59,500 nt of DNA, from the NCBI RefSeq assembly GCF_001999905.1, contig NZ_CP019640.1, positions 12,501 through 72,000 of the forward strand, in the 5' to 3' direction. This stretch comes from Planococcus lenghuensis (GTDB lineage Bacteria; Bacillota; Bacilli; Bacillales_A; Planococcaceae). A program made the position numbers and the translations under genes. Each line of letters starts with the position of its first letter. Position 1 is the stretch's first letter. The notes under the pieces were generated by a model that saw nothing but the letters and a program-made list of their open reading frames with translations, ran no database searches and was not told the origin of the DNA. This document shows positions 44,752-54,125 of this stretch, piece by piece.

Positions 44752-46208
44752 ACACAATTCAAATCATCGGTCTCGGAGCAGGGGATTTAGAACAGCTCCC
44801 GCTCGGGTGCTACAGAAAACTAAAAAATGCGGAACAGCTTTTTGTCCGGACTGCCGACCACCCGGCGTTGACTGACTTGGCGGCTGAAGGAACGGTTTTC
44901 AGCAGCTTTGATGAGGTTTATGAAAAACATGATACATTTGAGCCGGTATACCGGGAAATTGCGGATAGCCTCCTGACACTTGCATCCGAAGGGGATATAA
45001 CTTATGCGGTGCCCGGGCATCCGCTCATTGCAGAAATGACCGTACAGCATTTGATCGATTATGAGCGGCAGGGAAAGTGCTTGATCCGAATTGAAGGAGG
45101 CCAGAGTTTTCTGGATCCGCTTTTCAGCGCTCTCCGCATTGATCCGATTGATGGGTTTCAGCTGGTCGATGGCACTTCGTTTGATATACAACGGATTAAT
45201 ATGACTCAACATATTCTGATTGCGCAAGTGTATGATATGTTCAGTGCTTCCGAAGTCAAACTTGCTTTGATGGAAAAATATCCGGACGATTACCCGGTAA
45301 CGATTGCAACAGCGGCGGGTTCTAAACAGGAACTGATTCGGACAGTTCCGTTATTCGAGCTTGACCGGTCGGCTGAATTGAATAATTTAACGACGGTTTA
45401 CGTGCCGCCGGTAACAGAACAGGAAGAGCGACTGCGGGAGTGGCAGACGTTCCGCGATATTATCGCAGTGTTGAGAGGTCCTGGTGGTTGTCCGTGGGAC
45501 CGGGAACAGACGCACGAATCACTCATGCCGTACTTACTGGAAGAAACCCACGAGCTGCTGGCGGCCATTCAGCAGGAAGATGATGAAGCAATTGCAGAAG
45601 AGCTGGGTGATGTGCTGCTTCAGGTATTCCTGCATGCCCAAATCGGACAGGATAACGGCTATTTTCAGCTGGAAGATGTACTGAATAAGGTCAGCGAAAA
45701 AATGATTCGCCGGCATCCGCATGTGTTTGGGGACGTGAAGGCAGAAACATCGGAAGAAGTGACGGCAAACTGGCAGCAGATCAAGAAAAACGAAAAGGAA
45801 CTCCCCGTTTCCTTGCTGGCTGACCAATTCCGGTTCAGTTCTTCCCTTCAGACATCATTCAATTATCAGAAAGAAGCAGCGAAAGTAGGCTTCACATGGC
45901 GTGACAGCGAAGGTGCCTGGGATAAATTCCAGGAAGAGCTGCAGGAATTCAAACAGGAAGTGGCGAATGGGACAACAGATGATCAGCTTGAAGAATTTGG
46001 TGATCTGCTGTTTACACTCGTCAATATTGCGCGATTTTATAATCTTTCACCGGAAGAAGCGATGGTAAAGGCGAATGCTAAATTCCGGGAAAGGTTCGGC
46101 TACGTGGAAAAACGGGTGGCGAAAGACGCCGGTCGGTTTGAAGCATATACACTTGAAGAACTGGACGGTTTCTGGAACGAAGCGAAACAGCTGAAGAGAA
46201 AGGAATGA
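44748..46208 (+). CDS. yabN: Tetrapyrrole-methylase-like / MazG nucleotide pyrophosphohydrolase fusion (YabN)
   Basis: A 486-residue two-part protein. The N-terminal 220 residues are a tetrapyrrole methylase fold (IQIIGLGAGDLEQLPLGCYR, YAVPGHPLIAEMTV). The rest carries two MazG units, the first with GGCPWDREQTHESL and EETHELLAAI as the metal-binding EExxE region, and the second around FQEELQEFKQEV. MazG domains hydrolyse NTPs, probably house-cleaning. The natural role of the methylase part is not known. The start is TTG at 44748 with AAAGGGGG seven bases upstream, overlapping yabM. This fusion is normal for Bacilli. Confidence 0.93.
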   Translation: MNTIQIIGLGAGDLEQLPLGCYRKLKNAEQLFVRTADHPALTDLAAEGTVFSSFDEVYEKHDTFEPVYREIADSLLTLASEGDITYAVPGHPLIAEMTVQHLIDYERQGKCLIRIEGGQSFLDPLFSALRIDPIDGFQLVDGTSFDIQRINMTQHILIAQVYDMFSASEVKLALMEKYPDDYPVTIATAAGSKQELIRTVPLFELDRSAELNNLTTVYVPPVTEQEERLREWQTFRDIIAVLRGPGGCPWDREQTHESLMPYLLEETHELLAAIQQEDDEAIAEELGDVLLQVFLHAQIGQDNGYFQLEDVLNKVSEKMIRRHPHVFGDVKAETSEEVTANWQQIKKNEKELPVSLLADQFRFSSSLQTSFNYQKEAAKVGFTWRDSEGAWDKFQEELQEFKQEVANGTTDDQLEEFGDLLFTLVNIARFYNLSPEEAMVKANAKFRERFGYVEKRVAKDAGRFEAYTLEELDGFWNEAKQLKRKE

Positions 46209-46212
46209 GATA

Positions 46213-46503
46213 ATGCGACTGGATAAATTTTTGAAAGTATCCCGGCTGATCAAGCGGCGGACATTGGCAAAAGAAGTGGCAGACCAGGGCCGCGTAGCGA
46301 TTAACGGTAAAAAAGCGAAGGCAAGTTCCGTCTTGAAAGAAGGCGATGAACTGGAGATCCGCTTCGGGCAAAAAGTAGTGATCGCAAAAGTCGATCAGCT
46401 GCGTGAAAACGCCAGAAAAGAAGAGACGGCAGCCATGTACACCATTTTACGGGAAGAAAAACTGGCGAAAGTCGAACCGGAATTTATTGATGATGAAACA
46501 TAA
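46213..46503 (+). CDS. rqcP: RqcP, S4-domain ribosome quality control factor
   Basis: A 96-residue S4 RNA-binding protein (YabO). MRLDKFLKVSRLIKRRTLAK and DQGRVAINGKKAKASSVLKEGD form the S4 motif. In B. subtilis RqcP works with RqcH on obstructed 50S subunits, aiding Ala-tailing of stalled chains. The ATG at 46213 follows AAAGGAATGAG, four bases after yabN. In B. subtilis yabP and yabQ (sporulation) follow; here divIC comes next. Confidence 0.94.
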   Translation: MRLDKFLKVSRLIKRRTLAKEVADQGRVAINGKKAKASSVLKEGDELEIRFGQKVVIAKVDQLRENARKEETAAMYTILREEKLAKVEPEFIDDET

Positions 46504-46519
46504 TGTAAAAAAGTGAAAA

Positions 46520-46538
46520 AAGGGGGGACTCCCCCCTT
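46520..46538. terminator. GC hairpin after rqcP
   Basis: aagggggg pairs with cccccctt around act. The T run after it is poor (atgtt), so it may be a weak terminator or an mRNA 3' end. Confidence 0.45.
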
Positions 46539-46559
46539 ATGTTCACAGTGGAATTTTTG

Positions 46560-46565
46560 TATAAT
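46560..46565 (+). promoter_or_regulatory. -10 element of the divIC promoter
   Basis: TATAAT at 46560-46565 lies 30 bases before the divIC start. The -35 match (ttatgt) is weak. Confidence 0.5.
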
Positions 46566-46595
46566 AAAACCAGCACAGCGTGAGGAGGGTAGGTC

Positions 46596-47006
46596 ATGGG
46601 CTTGAAGAACAAACGAAAATCGACGGATCAGGGAGTTACTTCAATCCAGAATGACTATGTTCGCTCTGTTGAATTGCAGGAAAAAAAGCAGCAAGCGCAT
46701 AAAATACGACTAGTTAGAAGGCTATCTGTTTTCGGTATCCTTGCGGCAATTTGCCTGCTATGGATCGTAACTACTATGTATTCACAGACACGGGATATTG
46801 CAGATAAAAAAGAGGAAAAAGCGGAAGCGGTTGCGGAACTTGAAGCAGCAGAGGATAAACAAATAAAGCTCGAAGAACATATTCAGCTGCTGAATGATGA
46901 AGACTATCTCGCAAAATTAGCCCGGAAAGAGTATTTCCTGTCAGAAGAAGGAGAAATCATCTTTTCGATTCCTGAAAATGAAGAAAATGAAGACGGAAAA
47001 GAGTAG
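46596..47006 (+). CDS. divIC: Cell division protein DivIC
   Basis: A 136-residue bitopic division protein that forms a complex with FtsL and DivIB at the septum. A basic cytoplasmic N terminus (residues 1-42) is followed by one transmembrane helix at about 43-62. A coiled coil lies at about 63-95, and the short extracytoplasmic region LAKLARKEYFLSEEGEIIFSI is typical of FtsB/DivIC. TGAGGAGGG precedes the ATG. It is separated from rqcP only by a short promoter region. Confidence 0.95.
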   Translation: MGLKNKRKSTDQGVTSIQNDYVRSVELQEKKQQAHKIRLVRRLSVFGILAAICLLWIVTTMYSQTRDIADKKEEKAEAVAELEAAEDKQIKLEEHIQLLNDEDYLAKLARKEYFLSEEGEIIFSIPENEENEDGKE

Positions 47007-47026
47007 TCAGTTGACACTCTTTTTTT
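46997..47026 (+). terminator. Intrinsic terminator overlapping the divIC stop
   Basis: aaaagagt pairs with actctttt across an inner gtca/tgac, and a T run follows. The stem begins inside the last codons. Confidence 0.75.
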
Positions 47027-47119
47027 GATGTTTATAATTAAGGTAACGGGTGGAGTCTCGCATGCTTAATATGATAGCAGGGATGACGCCATAAAATTTT
47101 AAGGAGGAACATTTTTTTT

Positions 47120-47539
47120 ATGTCAATTGAAGTAGGCAGCAAGGTAGAAGGAAAGGTTACAGGGATCACGAATTTTGGAGCTTTTGTAGAGCTTCCAAAC
47201 GGCAAAACGGGCCTCGTGCATATCAGTGAAGTGGCAGATAATTATGTAAAAGACATTAATGATCACTTGAAAGTCGGCGAAATGGTTGAAGTGAAAGTGA
47301 TGAATGTTGAAGCTGACGGAAAAATCGGCCTTTCCATCCGTAAAGCAAAACCGCAGCCTGAAGGGACGACAGAGCGTCCACGACGTCCTCGGCCAAACCG
47401 TTCATTTGATCGGCAGCCACCAAAAGAGAATTTTGAATCAAAAATGGCGAAGTTTCTGAAAGACAGTGATGAACGTCTGTCAACATTGAAACGGGCAACC
47501 GAATCAAAACGCGGCGGTCGTGGAGCGAAAAGAGGCTAA
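47120..47539 (+). CDS. yabR: S1-domain RNA-binding protein YabR
   Basis: A 139-residue protein with one S1 domain at residues 1-75 (GSKVEGKVTGITNFGAFVEL, GLVHISEVADNYV, GKIGLSIRKA). A basic, proline- and arginine-rich tail follows (ERPRRPRPNRSFDRQ) and ends RGGRGAKRG. It is related to general stress protein 13 (YugI); the RNA target is unknown. AAGGAGG lies about 12 bases before the ATG. In B. subtilis tRNA genes and spoIIE follow. Here a tRNA-Met follows but not spoIIE. Confidence 0.93.
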   Translation: MSIEVGSKVEGKVTGITNFGAFVELPNGKTGLVHISEVADNYVKDINDHLKVGEMVEVKVMNVEADGKIGLSIRKAKPQPEGTTERPRRPRPNRSFDRQPPKENFESKMAKFLKDSDERLSTLKRATESKRGGRGAKRG

Positions 47540-47604
47540 CTTGCTGATTGTTTTAATGGCATAGAAAAAATGCTTAAATGACAGCTGAACAGTTGTTGAT
47601 TGAG

Positions 47605-47630
47605 ACGCTTCTTTCGGGAAGCGTTTTTTA
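47605..47630 (+). terminator. Intrinsic terminator after yabR
   Basis: acgcttc (47605-47611) pairs with gaagcgt (47618-47624), followed by TTTTTA. Confidence 0.88.
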
Positions 47631-47689
47631 TCATCTTCTAAATAAGGACAGCCATAGGCAGTATGAACGTTCAATTGTCATGCATAAAA

Positions 47690-47721
47690 CAGAAAAGCGG
47701 CACTCCGATTGGAATGCCGCT
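47690..47721 (-). terminator. Terminator of the tRNA-Met transcript
   Basis: On the minus strand agcggcattcc pairs with ggagtgccgct (one mismatch) around four bases and runs into tttctgtttt. Confidence 0.8.
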
Positions 47722-47808
47722 GTAAATTCAGTGATGACTTCTGCAGGATTTGAATCCGTTGTACGCTTGTCGTGACAAGCAGACGGTTCAGCTTCCCTTT
47801 TCTTGAAA

Positions 47809-47882
47809 TGGCGGCAGAGGGGATCGAACCCCCGACCTTACGGGTATGAACCGTACGCTCTAGCCAGCTGAGCTACGCCGCC
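47809..47882 (-). tRNA. tRNA-Met (anticodon CAU), elongator type
   Basis: A complete cloverleaf can be drawn: acceptor GGCGGCG/TGCCGCC (last pair G-U), D arm GCTC-GAGC, anticodon loop TTCATAC, and T arm GGGGG-TTCGATC-CCCTC-like. CCA is not encoded. It matches the Bacillus elongator tRNA-Met in sequence and place. An Ile2 (lysidine) identity is less likely, although tilS lies next to it. Confidence 0.93.
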
Positions 47883-47904
47883 TTTATTCAAACGAACAAG
47901 AATT

Positions 47905-47934
47905 ATCATACTACCGTTTCCGGTAAAGTGTCAA
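47905..47934 (-). promoter_or_regulatory. Promoter of tRNA-Met
   Basis: On the minus strand TTGACA (47934-47929) and TATGAT (47910-47905) are separated by 18 bases. The spacer contains the inverted repeat taccg-tttc-cggta (47912-47925). Confidence 0.7.
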
Positions 47935-47974
47935 ACAGTTTTTTAATGTAGTTTTTATCTGGAGGTACAGGGAA

Positions 47975-49390
47975 ATGAGGGGTTTTCCACAACAAGTCCT
48001 GGCATTTATTAAGAAAAAAAGATTGCTCAGGGCCGGTGACCGCGTGTGTGTCGCCTGTTCAGGCGGCGCTGATTCTATAGCCCTTCTGCACGTACTGAAG
48101 CAGCATGAACAGACGCTGGATATTCAGCTCAGTGCTGTGCATGTTGACCATATGCTCCGTGGTGAAGAGTCTGCAGCCGATCGCTTGTTTGTTGAGGAAG
48201 TATGCCGGAAGTGGGGAGTGCCATGTTACAGTACGGCTATTCCAGTGCCTGATCTGCTGAAAGCGGAAGGTGGAAACCGGCAGGCTGTAAGCCGAAAGGT
48301 ACGTTACCAGTATTTTACTGAAGTGATGAAAAGAGAACGGATTCAGAAACTGGCCACTGCACACCATGCGGATGACCAGCTGGAAAGCCTCTTGATGACG
48401 GGGCTCCGCGGTACATTACAGACCGGCAGTTTTGGCATACCTGTCAGCAGACCTATCGAAGGCGGACAACTCGTCCGTCCATTTTTGACGGTAAGTCGAC
48501 TGGCAATTGAGAACTATGTCGCTGCGTCAGACCTTGCTTTTAGGCAGGATCCTAGCAATTTTTCAGCTGCATACACACGCAACCGGCTCCGCCTGCAGGT
48601 CATACCGCTTTTGAAAGAGGAAAACCCTGAGGCGGCGGTTCAGGCTGCTTTACTTGCAGAGAGCGTGCAGCAGGACCAGCAATACTTAGAGGAAGCAGCC
48701 GGTCAGCGACTTGCTGAACTTGTGAGCAAGTCCAAGTCAGGGAACCATATTGAAATGTCAGCTCAAGCGTTCCGCCAGTGCCCGGCCGCTTTACAAAAAA
48801 GAATGCTTCCTCTACTATTAAGCTATCTATACCCGAAAAAACATGTGAACTTGACGGTACAGCTGGCTGAACAAATGCAAGAGATTCTGCGCTGTTCATC
48901 AGGTACTGTTTTTCTGCATTTACCGCATGATCTGCTCATGATCCGCGAGTATGATGATGTCCGCTTTCTTTCGGCTGACCGAGCAGAACAGGCGTCTGAT
49001 GACCGGGAAATTATCATTGGCTCCGACTGGTCAGAACCCGTGGCCGGTTATCGCTTCAAGGTAGTATCTGCTGCGGAGAAGGCTGAGATGGGAGATGTGG
49101 CAATCTGGTATTTCTCACCGGAGGAAAGACTGCCACTGATCATCCGAAAGCGGAAAAATGGTGATCGCATCCAACTGGCGGGAATGGACAGGCCTAAAAA
49201 AGTCGCACGTCTGATGATTGATGAAAAAGTACCGCTCGTCCTGCGGGAAAATTGGCCATTGATTGTTACGAAGGAAGATGAGGTACTGCTAATACCCGGA
49301 TTTAGAGCGTCCAAGCATTTAACGGAATCGCCGGCGCATGGCGACTGGCTGCTGATAACACAACCGGTTACAGGGCAGGCAGAAAAGTGA
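47975..49390 (+). CDS. tilS: tRNA(Ile)-lysidine synthase
   Basis: A 471-residue essential enzyme that converts C34 to lysidine in tRNA-Ile(CAU), so AUA is read as Ile. The PP-loop SGGADS occupies residues 29-34, followed by VDHMLRGEESAADRLFV and ATAHHADDQLESLLM. C-terminal TilS domains end the protein. The ATG at 47975 follows GGAGGT. It forms an operon with hpt 20 bases on, and ftsH follows, the conserved Bacilli order. Confidence 0.97.
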   Translation: MRGFPQQVLAFIKKKRLLRAGDRVCVACSGGADSIALLHVLKQHEQTLDIQLSAVHVDHMLRGEESAADRLFVEEVCRKWGVPCYSTAIPVPDLLKAEGGNRQAVSRKVRYQYFTEVMKRERIQKLATAHHADDQLESLLMTGLRGTLQTGSFGIPVSRPIEGGQLVRPFLTVSRLAIENYVAASDLAFRQDPSNFSAAYTRNRLRLQVIPLLKEENPEAAVQAALLAESVQQDQQYLEEAAGQRLAELVSKSKSGNHIEMSAQAFRQCPAALQKRMLPLLLSYLYPKKHVNLTVQLAEQMQEILRCSSGTVFLHLPHDLLMIREYDDVRFLSADRAEQASDDREIIIGSDWSEPVAGYRFKVVSAAEKAEMGDVAIWYFSPEERLPLIIRKRKNGDRIQLAGMDRPKKVARLMIDEKVPLVLRENWPLIVTKEDEVLLIPGFRASKHLTESPAHGDWLLITQPVTGQAEK

Positions 49391-49410
49391 ACAGAATTTA
49401 GGAGGACACA

Positions 49411-49962
49411 ATGCTACGTAATGACATCGAAGAAATTTTAATTGCAGAAGAAGAAATCCGTGAAAAAACGCGTGAGTTGGGTGATCAGCTGACTCGGGAC
49501 TATGAGGATAAATTCCCGCTGGCGATTGGTGTATTAAAAGGCGCACTGCCATTCATGGGTGATTTGATCAAGCGCATGGATTGCTACCTCGAAATGGATT
49601 TCATGGATGTGTCCAGCTATGGAAATGCCACTGTATCTTCAGGAGAAGTTAAAATTATTAAGGATCTGAATACAAGCGTTGAAGGACGCGATATTTTGAT
49701 CATTGAAGACATTATCGATAGCGGACTGACATTAAGCTATCTCGTTGATCTATTCAAGTACCGGAAGGCGAAATCGATTAAGATCGTAACGCTGCTTGAT
49801 AAACCGAGCGGTCGCAAGGTGGATTTGAAAGCGGATTATATCGGCTTTGAAGTGCCGGATGCATTCGTGGTCGGATATGGACTTGATTATGCAGAGAAAT
49901 ATCGCAATCTGCCGTATATTGGTGTTTTAAAACCATATATATACGGCGGCGAAGAAGCTTAG
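49411..49962 (+). CDS. hpt: Hypoxanthine-guanine phosphoribosyltransferase
   Basis: A 183-residue purine salvage enzyme making IMP and GMP from bases and PRPP. The PRPP motif is [17 protein letters not shown], and [16 protein letters not shown] and [20 protein letters not shown] are further signatures. AGGAGG precedes the ATG at 49411. Together with tilS it is jointly essential in B. subtilis, where these proteins are linked to ftsH expression. Confidence 0.97.
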   Translation: MLRNDIEEILIAEEEIREKTRELGDQLTRDYEDKFPLAIGVLKGALPFMGDLIKRMDCYLEMDFMDVSSYGNATVSSGEVKIIKDLNTSVEGRDILIIEDIIDSGLTLSYLVDLFKYRKAKSIKIVTLLDKPSGRKVDLKADYIGFEVPDAFVVGYGLDYAEKYRNLPYIGVLKPYIYGGEEA

Positions 49963-50026
49963 TCAAAAACTATTCACAATTCTGTAAATACCGATTTGAT
50001 GTAAGGGCTTTTCATTGTCCGGTCAA

Positions 50027-50054
50027 TTGTCACTGTGGTAGTATTTAGTATAGT
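50027..50054 (+). promoter_or_regulatory. ftsH promoter
   Basis: TTGTCA (50027-50032), 16 bases, TATAGT (50049-50054), about 30 bases before the start codon. Confidence 0.65.
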
Positions 50055-50082
50055 TTTTGCAAACCTTGTGAGGAGGCTCGGG

Positions 50083-52095
50083 ATGAATCGGATATTTCGA
50101 TACACCATATTCTATCTATTGATATTCCTGGTTATTATCGGGATTTTGGGAACATTTAACAACAGCAATCAGCCGACAGAGAATATAGGGTATGATGAAT
50201 TCTTGACTGCTCTTGCTGAAGGCGACATAACGGAAGTGACGATTCAGCCGGATGCCATGGTATATGAAGTAAGAGGTGAATTGGCGGACTATGAAGAAGG
50301 TGAATCCTTCATCACAAATATCCCGCTGGAAAACGATGAACTGATTAACCAGATTGATGAACTGGCACTTAGCGAAGAGGTAGTGGTCAATTACCTGAAA
50401 GCACCGCAGACAAGCGGATGGGTTCAGTTCCTTACTGGCATTATCCCGTTTGTGATCATTTTCATTCTGTTCTTCTTCCTGCTTAACCAGGCTCAGGGCG
50501 GCGGTGGCCGTGTCATGAACTTCGGAAAGAGCAAAGCGAAGCTGTATAATGATGAAAAGAAGAAAGTCCGTTTCCGCGATGTTGCGGGAGCAGATGAAGA
50601 AAAACAGGAACTTGTGGAAGTGGTTGACTTCCTGAAAGATCCACGAAAATTCTCTAGCATCGGTGCACGGATTCCAACAGGGATTTTGCTTGTCGGACCT
50701 CCGGGTACTGGTAAAACACTTCTTGCACGTGCAGTTGCCGGAGAAGCAGGCGTACCGTTCTTCTCCATCAGTGGTTCGGATTTTGTAGAGATGTTTGTAG
50801 GAGTCGGGGCATCCCGTGTCCGTGACTTGTTTGAAAACGCGAAGAAGAATTCACCATGTATCATCTTTATTGATGAAATTGATGCAGTTGGACGCCAGCG
50901 TGGCGCCGGTCTTGGCGGTGGTCACGATGAGCGTGAACAGACGCTGAACCAATTGCTCGTTGAAATGGATGGATTTGGTGCAAATGAAGGAATCATCATT
51001 ATCGCAGCAACGAACCGTCCGGATATTCTTGACCCGGCACTTCTGCGTCCAGGCCGTTTCGACCGTCAGATTACTGTTGGCCGTCCGGATGTTAAAGGGC
51101 GTCAGGAAGTCCTGCAAGTACACGCACGCAATAAGCCGCTAAGTGACACTGTAGACTTAAAAGCTGTTGCCCAGCGTACACCAGGCTTTTCGGGGGCGGA
51201 TCTTGAAAATCTCCTGAATGAATCAGCACTCGTGGCGGCGCGCCGTAATAAAGATAAGATCGATATGTCTGATATTGATGAAGCAACAGACCGGGTCATC
51301 GCTGGACCAGCGAAGAAGAACCGGGTAATCTCTGAGAAAGAACGGAATATCGTGGCTTTCCACGAATCCGGTCACACAGTCGTCGGATTGACGCTTGATG
51401 ATGCAGATGTAGTTCACAAAGTCACAATCGTCCCGCGTGGCCAGGCTGGCGGGTATGCGGTAATGCTTCCAAGAGAAGACCGTTACTTCATGACCAAGCC
51501 CGAACTTCTTGATAAAATTGCCGGTCTCCTTGGCGGCCGTGTTGCAGAAGATATCATTTTTGGCGAAGTTTCAACCGGTGCGCATAATGACTTCCAGCGT
51601 GCGACACAGATTGCACGCAGCATGGTCACTGAATACGGGATGAGTGATAAGATCGGTCCTGTTCAGTTCGGCCAGGCTTCTGGAGGAAATGTATTCCTGG
51701 GTCGCGATTTCAATTCTGATCAAAATTACTCGGACGACATCGCATTCGAGATTGACCAGGAGATGCAGCGCATTATTAAAGAACAGTATGAGCGCACGAA
51801 AAAAATTCTGACTGAAAAAGAAGATCTGCTTCGGTTGATCGCAACAACCTTGCTTGAAGTGGAGACACTTGATGCCGCACAGATCCTTCACTTACAGGAA
51901 CATGGTACACTGCCGGAGCGTGAATATGAAACGCTCAACGGGGAGTACGGAAATGACGTAGTAGACGAAAATGATAAAGAAAAAGTGAATCCGGATGTTA
52001 CAGGTTCTCCAAACGATCCTTCCGCTGGTGACTTGCCGGCAGAAGAAGCGGGAGAAGACAACCCGCGCGGACCTTTCCAGGAAGACCGCAAGTAA
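50083..52095 (+). CDS. ftsH: ATP-dependent membrane metalloprotease FtsH
   Basis: A 670-residue hexameric AAA+ protease of the cytoplasmic membrane. Two transmembrane segments (about residues 5-23 and 110-130) flank an extracytoplasmic domain. Walker A GPPGTGKT begins at residue 205, Walker B is [15 protein letters not shown], and the SRH region follows. The zinc site is His427, Glu428 and His431 in HESGH, with Asp503 in AHNDFQRAT as third ligand. A long acidic, low-complexity tail ends the protein. The ATG at 50083 follows GAGGAGG; upstream in-frame codons overlap the promoter. Confidence 0.98.
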   Translation: MNRIFRYTIFYLLIFLVIIGILGTFNNSNQPTENIGYDEFLTALAEGDITEVTIQPDAMVYEVRGELADYEEGESFITNIPLENDELINQIDELALSEEVVVNYLKAPQTSGWVQFLTGIIPFVIIFILFFFLLNQAQGGGGRVMNFGKSKAKLYNDEKKKVRFRDVAGADEEKQELVEVVDFLKDPRKFSSIGARIPTGILLVGPPGTGKTLLARAVAGEAGVPFFSISGSDFVEMFVGVGASRVRDLFENAKKNSPCIIFIDEIDAVGRQRGAGLGGGHDEREQTLNQLLVEMDGFGANEGIIIIAATNRPDILDPALLRPGRFDRQITVGRPDVKGRQEVLQVHARNKPLSDTVDLKAVAQRTPGFSGADLENLLNESALVAARRNKDKIDMSDIDEATDRVIAGPAKKNRVISEKERNIVAFHESGHTVVGLTLDDADVVHKVTIVPRGQAGGYAVMLPREDRYFMTKPELLDKIAGLLGGRVAEDIIFGEVSTGAHNDFQRATQIARSMVTEYGMSDKIGPVQFGQASGGNVFLGRDFNSDQNYSDDIAFEIDQEMQRIIKEQYERTKKILTEKEDLLRLIATTLLEVETLDAAQILHLQEHGTLPEREYETLNGEYGNDVVDENDKEKVNPDVTGSPNDPSAGDLPAEEAGEDNPRGPFQEDRK

Positions 52096-52104
52096 GAATG
52101 CATG

Positions 52105-52153
52105 AAGCTGATTGATCATTCCCTTATAATAAGGGAAGTCAATCAGCTTTTTT
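52105..52153 (+). terminator. Intrinsic terminator after ftsH
   Basis: aagctgattga pairs with tcaatcagctt, with an inner tccctta/taaggga hairpin, and a T run follows. Confidence 0.9.
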
Positions 52154-52220
52154 CTTCTAGTGTGAATGTGGTATGATGTGTTGGAAATTTCAGAAGCTGG
52201 ACAAAAAGTGAGGCAGAAAA

Positions 52221-53006
52221 ATGATTTTAGTGCTGGATGTAGGCAATACGAATATCATGCTCGGTGTTTATAGCGGGGATCAGCTGACTCACTACTGGCG
52301 GATGGAAACAGATCGCCGCAAGACAGAAGATGAATTCGCGATGCAGCTGAAACAGCTCCTGAATCATGTCGGGTTATCGTTTGAAAATATTCAAGGGATT
52401 GCTATATCGTCGGTAGTGCCGCCGATCATGTTTTCACTTGAGCGGATGTGTGAAAAGTACTTTCAGCTAAAACCGCTCATTGTCGGTCCAGGCGTAAAAA
52501 CCGGCTTGAATATCAAGTATGAAAATCCGCGGGAAGTAGGCGCGGATCGGATTGTGAATGCAGTTGCTGCAATACACGAATATGGAAGCCCGCTGGTTAT
52601 CGTCGATTTCGGTACAGCAACGACGTATTGCTATATTGATGAATCTGCTCGCTATATCGGCGGTGCAATTGCTCCAGGGATTGGAATTTCAACAGAAGCG
52701 CTTTACACGTATGCATCCAAACTGCCTCGAATTGAAATTGTACGGCCTGAGCAAGTAGTCGGTAAAAATACCGTCACTGCCATGCAGGCCGGCATCGTTT
52801 TTGGGTACGTCGGTCAGGCGGAAGGTATCGTGAACCGTATGAAAGCACAGAGCAGAAAAGAACCGACTGTTATTGCGACAGGCGGCTTGGCGAAGTTAAT
52901 CGCTGCTGAGTCCAATGTAATTGATATTGTCGATCCTTTTTTGACATTAAAGGGATTGCATTTAATTTATAAACGGAATGATACGCAAAGAAAGGAACGA
53001 TTTTGA
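52221..53006 (+). CDS. coaX: Type III pantothenate kinase
   Basis: A 261-residue acetate-kinase-superfamily enzyme that phosphorylates pantothenate, the first step of CoA synthesis. [17 protein letters not shown] is the phosphate-binding start, and [24 protein letters not shown] and [11 protein letters not shown] follow. The type III form needs a monovalent cation. The start at 52221 follows gaggcag. It overlaps hslO by one base (TGATG). Confidence 0.97.
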   Translation: MILVLDVGNTNIMLGVYSGDQLTHYWRMETDRRKTEDEFAMQLKQLLNHVGLSFENIQGIAISSVVPPIMFSLERMCEKYFQLKPLIVGPGVKTGLNIKYENPREVGADRIVNAVAAIHEYGSPLVIVDFGTATTYCYIDESARYIGGAIAPGIGISTEALYTYASKLPRIEIVRPEQVVGKNTVTAMQAGIVFGYVGQAEGIVNRMKAQSRKEPTVIATGGLAKLIAAESNVIDIVDPFLTLKGLHLIYKRNDTQRKERF

Positions 53007-53887
53007 TGGGAGATTATTTAGTAAGAGGACTTGCTTTTGATGGACAGGTCCGTGCATTTGCTGCAGATACAACTAAAACAGTAGGAGAAGCTCAGCGACG
53101 CCATATGATGTGGCCGACAGCTTCTGCTGCGCTTGGACGTACGATGACAGCGGGTGTCATGATGGGGGCTATGCTGAAAGGTAATGATAAAATTACTTTG
53201 AAACTGGAAGGTAAAGGACCAATTGGTCTGGTACTGGTAGACAGTGATGCTAACGGCGGAGTGCGCGGTTATGTAACCAATCCGCAAACCCATCTGGATC
53301 TGAATGAACAAGGGAAACTGGATGTCCGAGGGGCTGTTGGAACAGAGGGAATGCTTTCTGTTGTGAAAGATTTGGGCCTTCGTGATTACTTTACGGGGCA
53401 AACGCCAATCGTGTCCGGTGAAGTCGCTGAAGACTTTACGTATTACTTTGCTGTCTCTGAGCAAGTACCTTCTTCAGTTGGCCTTGGTGTATTGGTCGAT
53501 ACAGACAATTCTATTATTGCAGCAGGCGGGTTTATTATTCAGCTCATGCCTGGAACAGATGACGAAACAATTGCTAAAATTGAAGAGCGAATTTCAAGTG
53601 TTGAACCAATTTCAAAACTGATTCAGCGCGGACTGACACCTGAAGAAGTGTTGGCAGAAGTTCTTGGGAAAGAAAATGTTCAAATTTTGGATAAAAAGCC
53701 GGTGCATTTCGATTGTAATTGTTCAAAAGACCGATTTGCCCGTGGAATTATGGGACTTGGTGAACAAGAGATTCAAGATATGATCGAAGAGGATGGAATG
53801 GCGGAAGCACAATGCCATTTTTGCATGGAAAAGTATGAGTATTCAAAAGGCGAACTTGAAACATTGATCGAAGAACTTCGCGCTTAA
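53006..53887 (+). CDS. hslO: Redox-regulated chaperone Hsp33
   Basis: A 293-residue holdase switched on by oxidative unfolding. The zinc-binding cysteines Cys237 and Cys239 (CNC) and Cys270 and Cys273 (CHFC) are all present. The N-terminal domain shows [17 protein letters not shown] and [15 protein letters not shown]. The ATG at 53006 overlaps the coaX stop, with AAAGGA upstream. In B. subtilis yacC-cysK follow in the same order. Confidence 0.97.
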   Translation: MGDYLVRGLAFDGQVRAFAADTTKTVGEAQRRHMMWPTASAALGRTMTAGVMMGAMLKGNDKITLKLEGKGPIGLVLVDSDANGGVRGYVTNPQTHLDLNEQGKLDVRGAVGTEGMLSVVKDLGLRDYFTGQTPIVSGEVAEDFTYYFAVSEQVPSSVGLGVLVDTDNSIIAAGGFIIQLMPGTDDETIAKIEERISSVEPISKLIQRGLTPEEVLAEVLGKENVQILDKKPVHFDCNCSKDRFARGIMGLGEQEIQDMIEEDGMAEAQCHFCMEKYEYSKGELETLIEELRA

Positions 53888-53910
53888 TCAAACCGAATAT
53901 AGCAAACTAG

Positions 53911-53938
53911 AAAACGCCCTTTTTCGAGGGCGTTTTTT
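53911..53938 (+). terminator. Intrinsic terminator after hslO
   Basis: aaaacgccct pairs with agggcgtttt around a T-rich loop, then more T. Confidence 0.92.
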
Positions 53939-54047
53939 AGTTGATTTTAAATCCGTATTCCGTTGCCCTGTGAATCGGAAACAGTAGCAGTTAACACGTT
54001 ATGTTGCGGGCGGCTTGAATAACCATCAATTTCTTGATTGTTCAAAA

Positions 54048-54076
54048 TTGACCGTAAACAGGAACATTGATACGAT
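54048..54076 (+). promoter_or_regulatory. Candidate cysK promoter
   Basis: TTGACC (54048-54053), 17 bases, TACGAT (54071-54076). No clear CymR operator was recognised in the 190-base gap. Confidence 0.5.
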
Positions 54077-54125
54077 TGTACTGGAACATAACCGATAAAA
54101 CTAGTGGGGATTAGGAGTGGATAGC

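Noticed and set aside
47030-47053. SigB-like promoter before yabR (GTTTAT, 12 bases, GGGTGG)
   Set aside because: The -10 differs at two of its last bases and the distance to yabR is long. It is too weak to annotate, although YabR relates to a general stress protein.
47578-47775. 65-codon frame downstream of yabR
   Set aside because: It spans two terminators and has no ribosome binding site.
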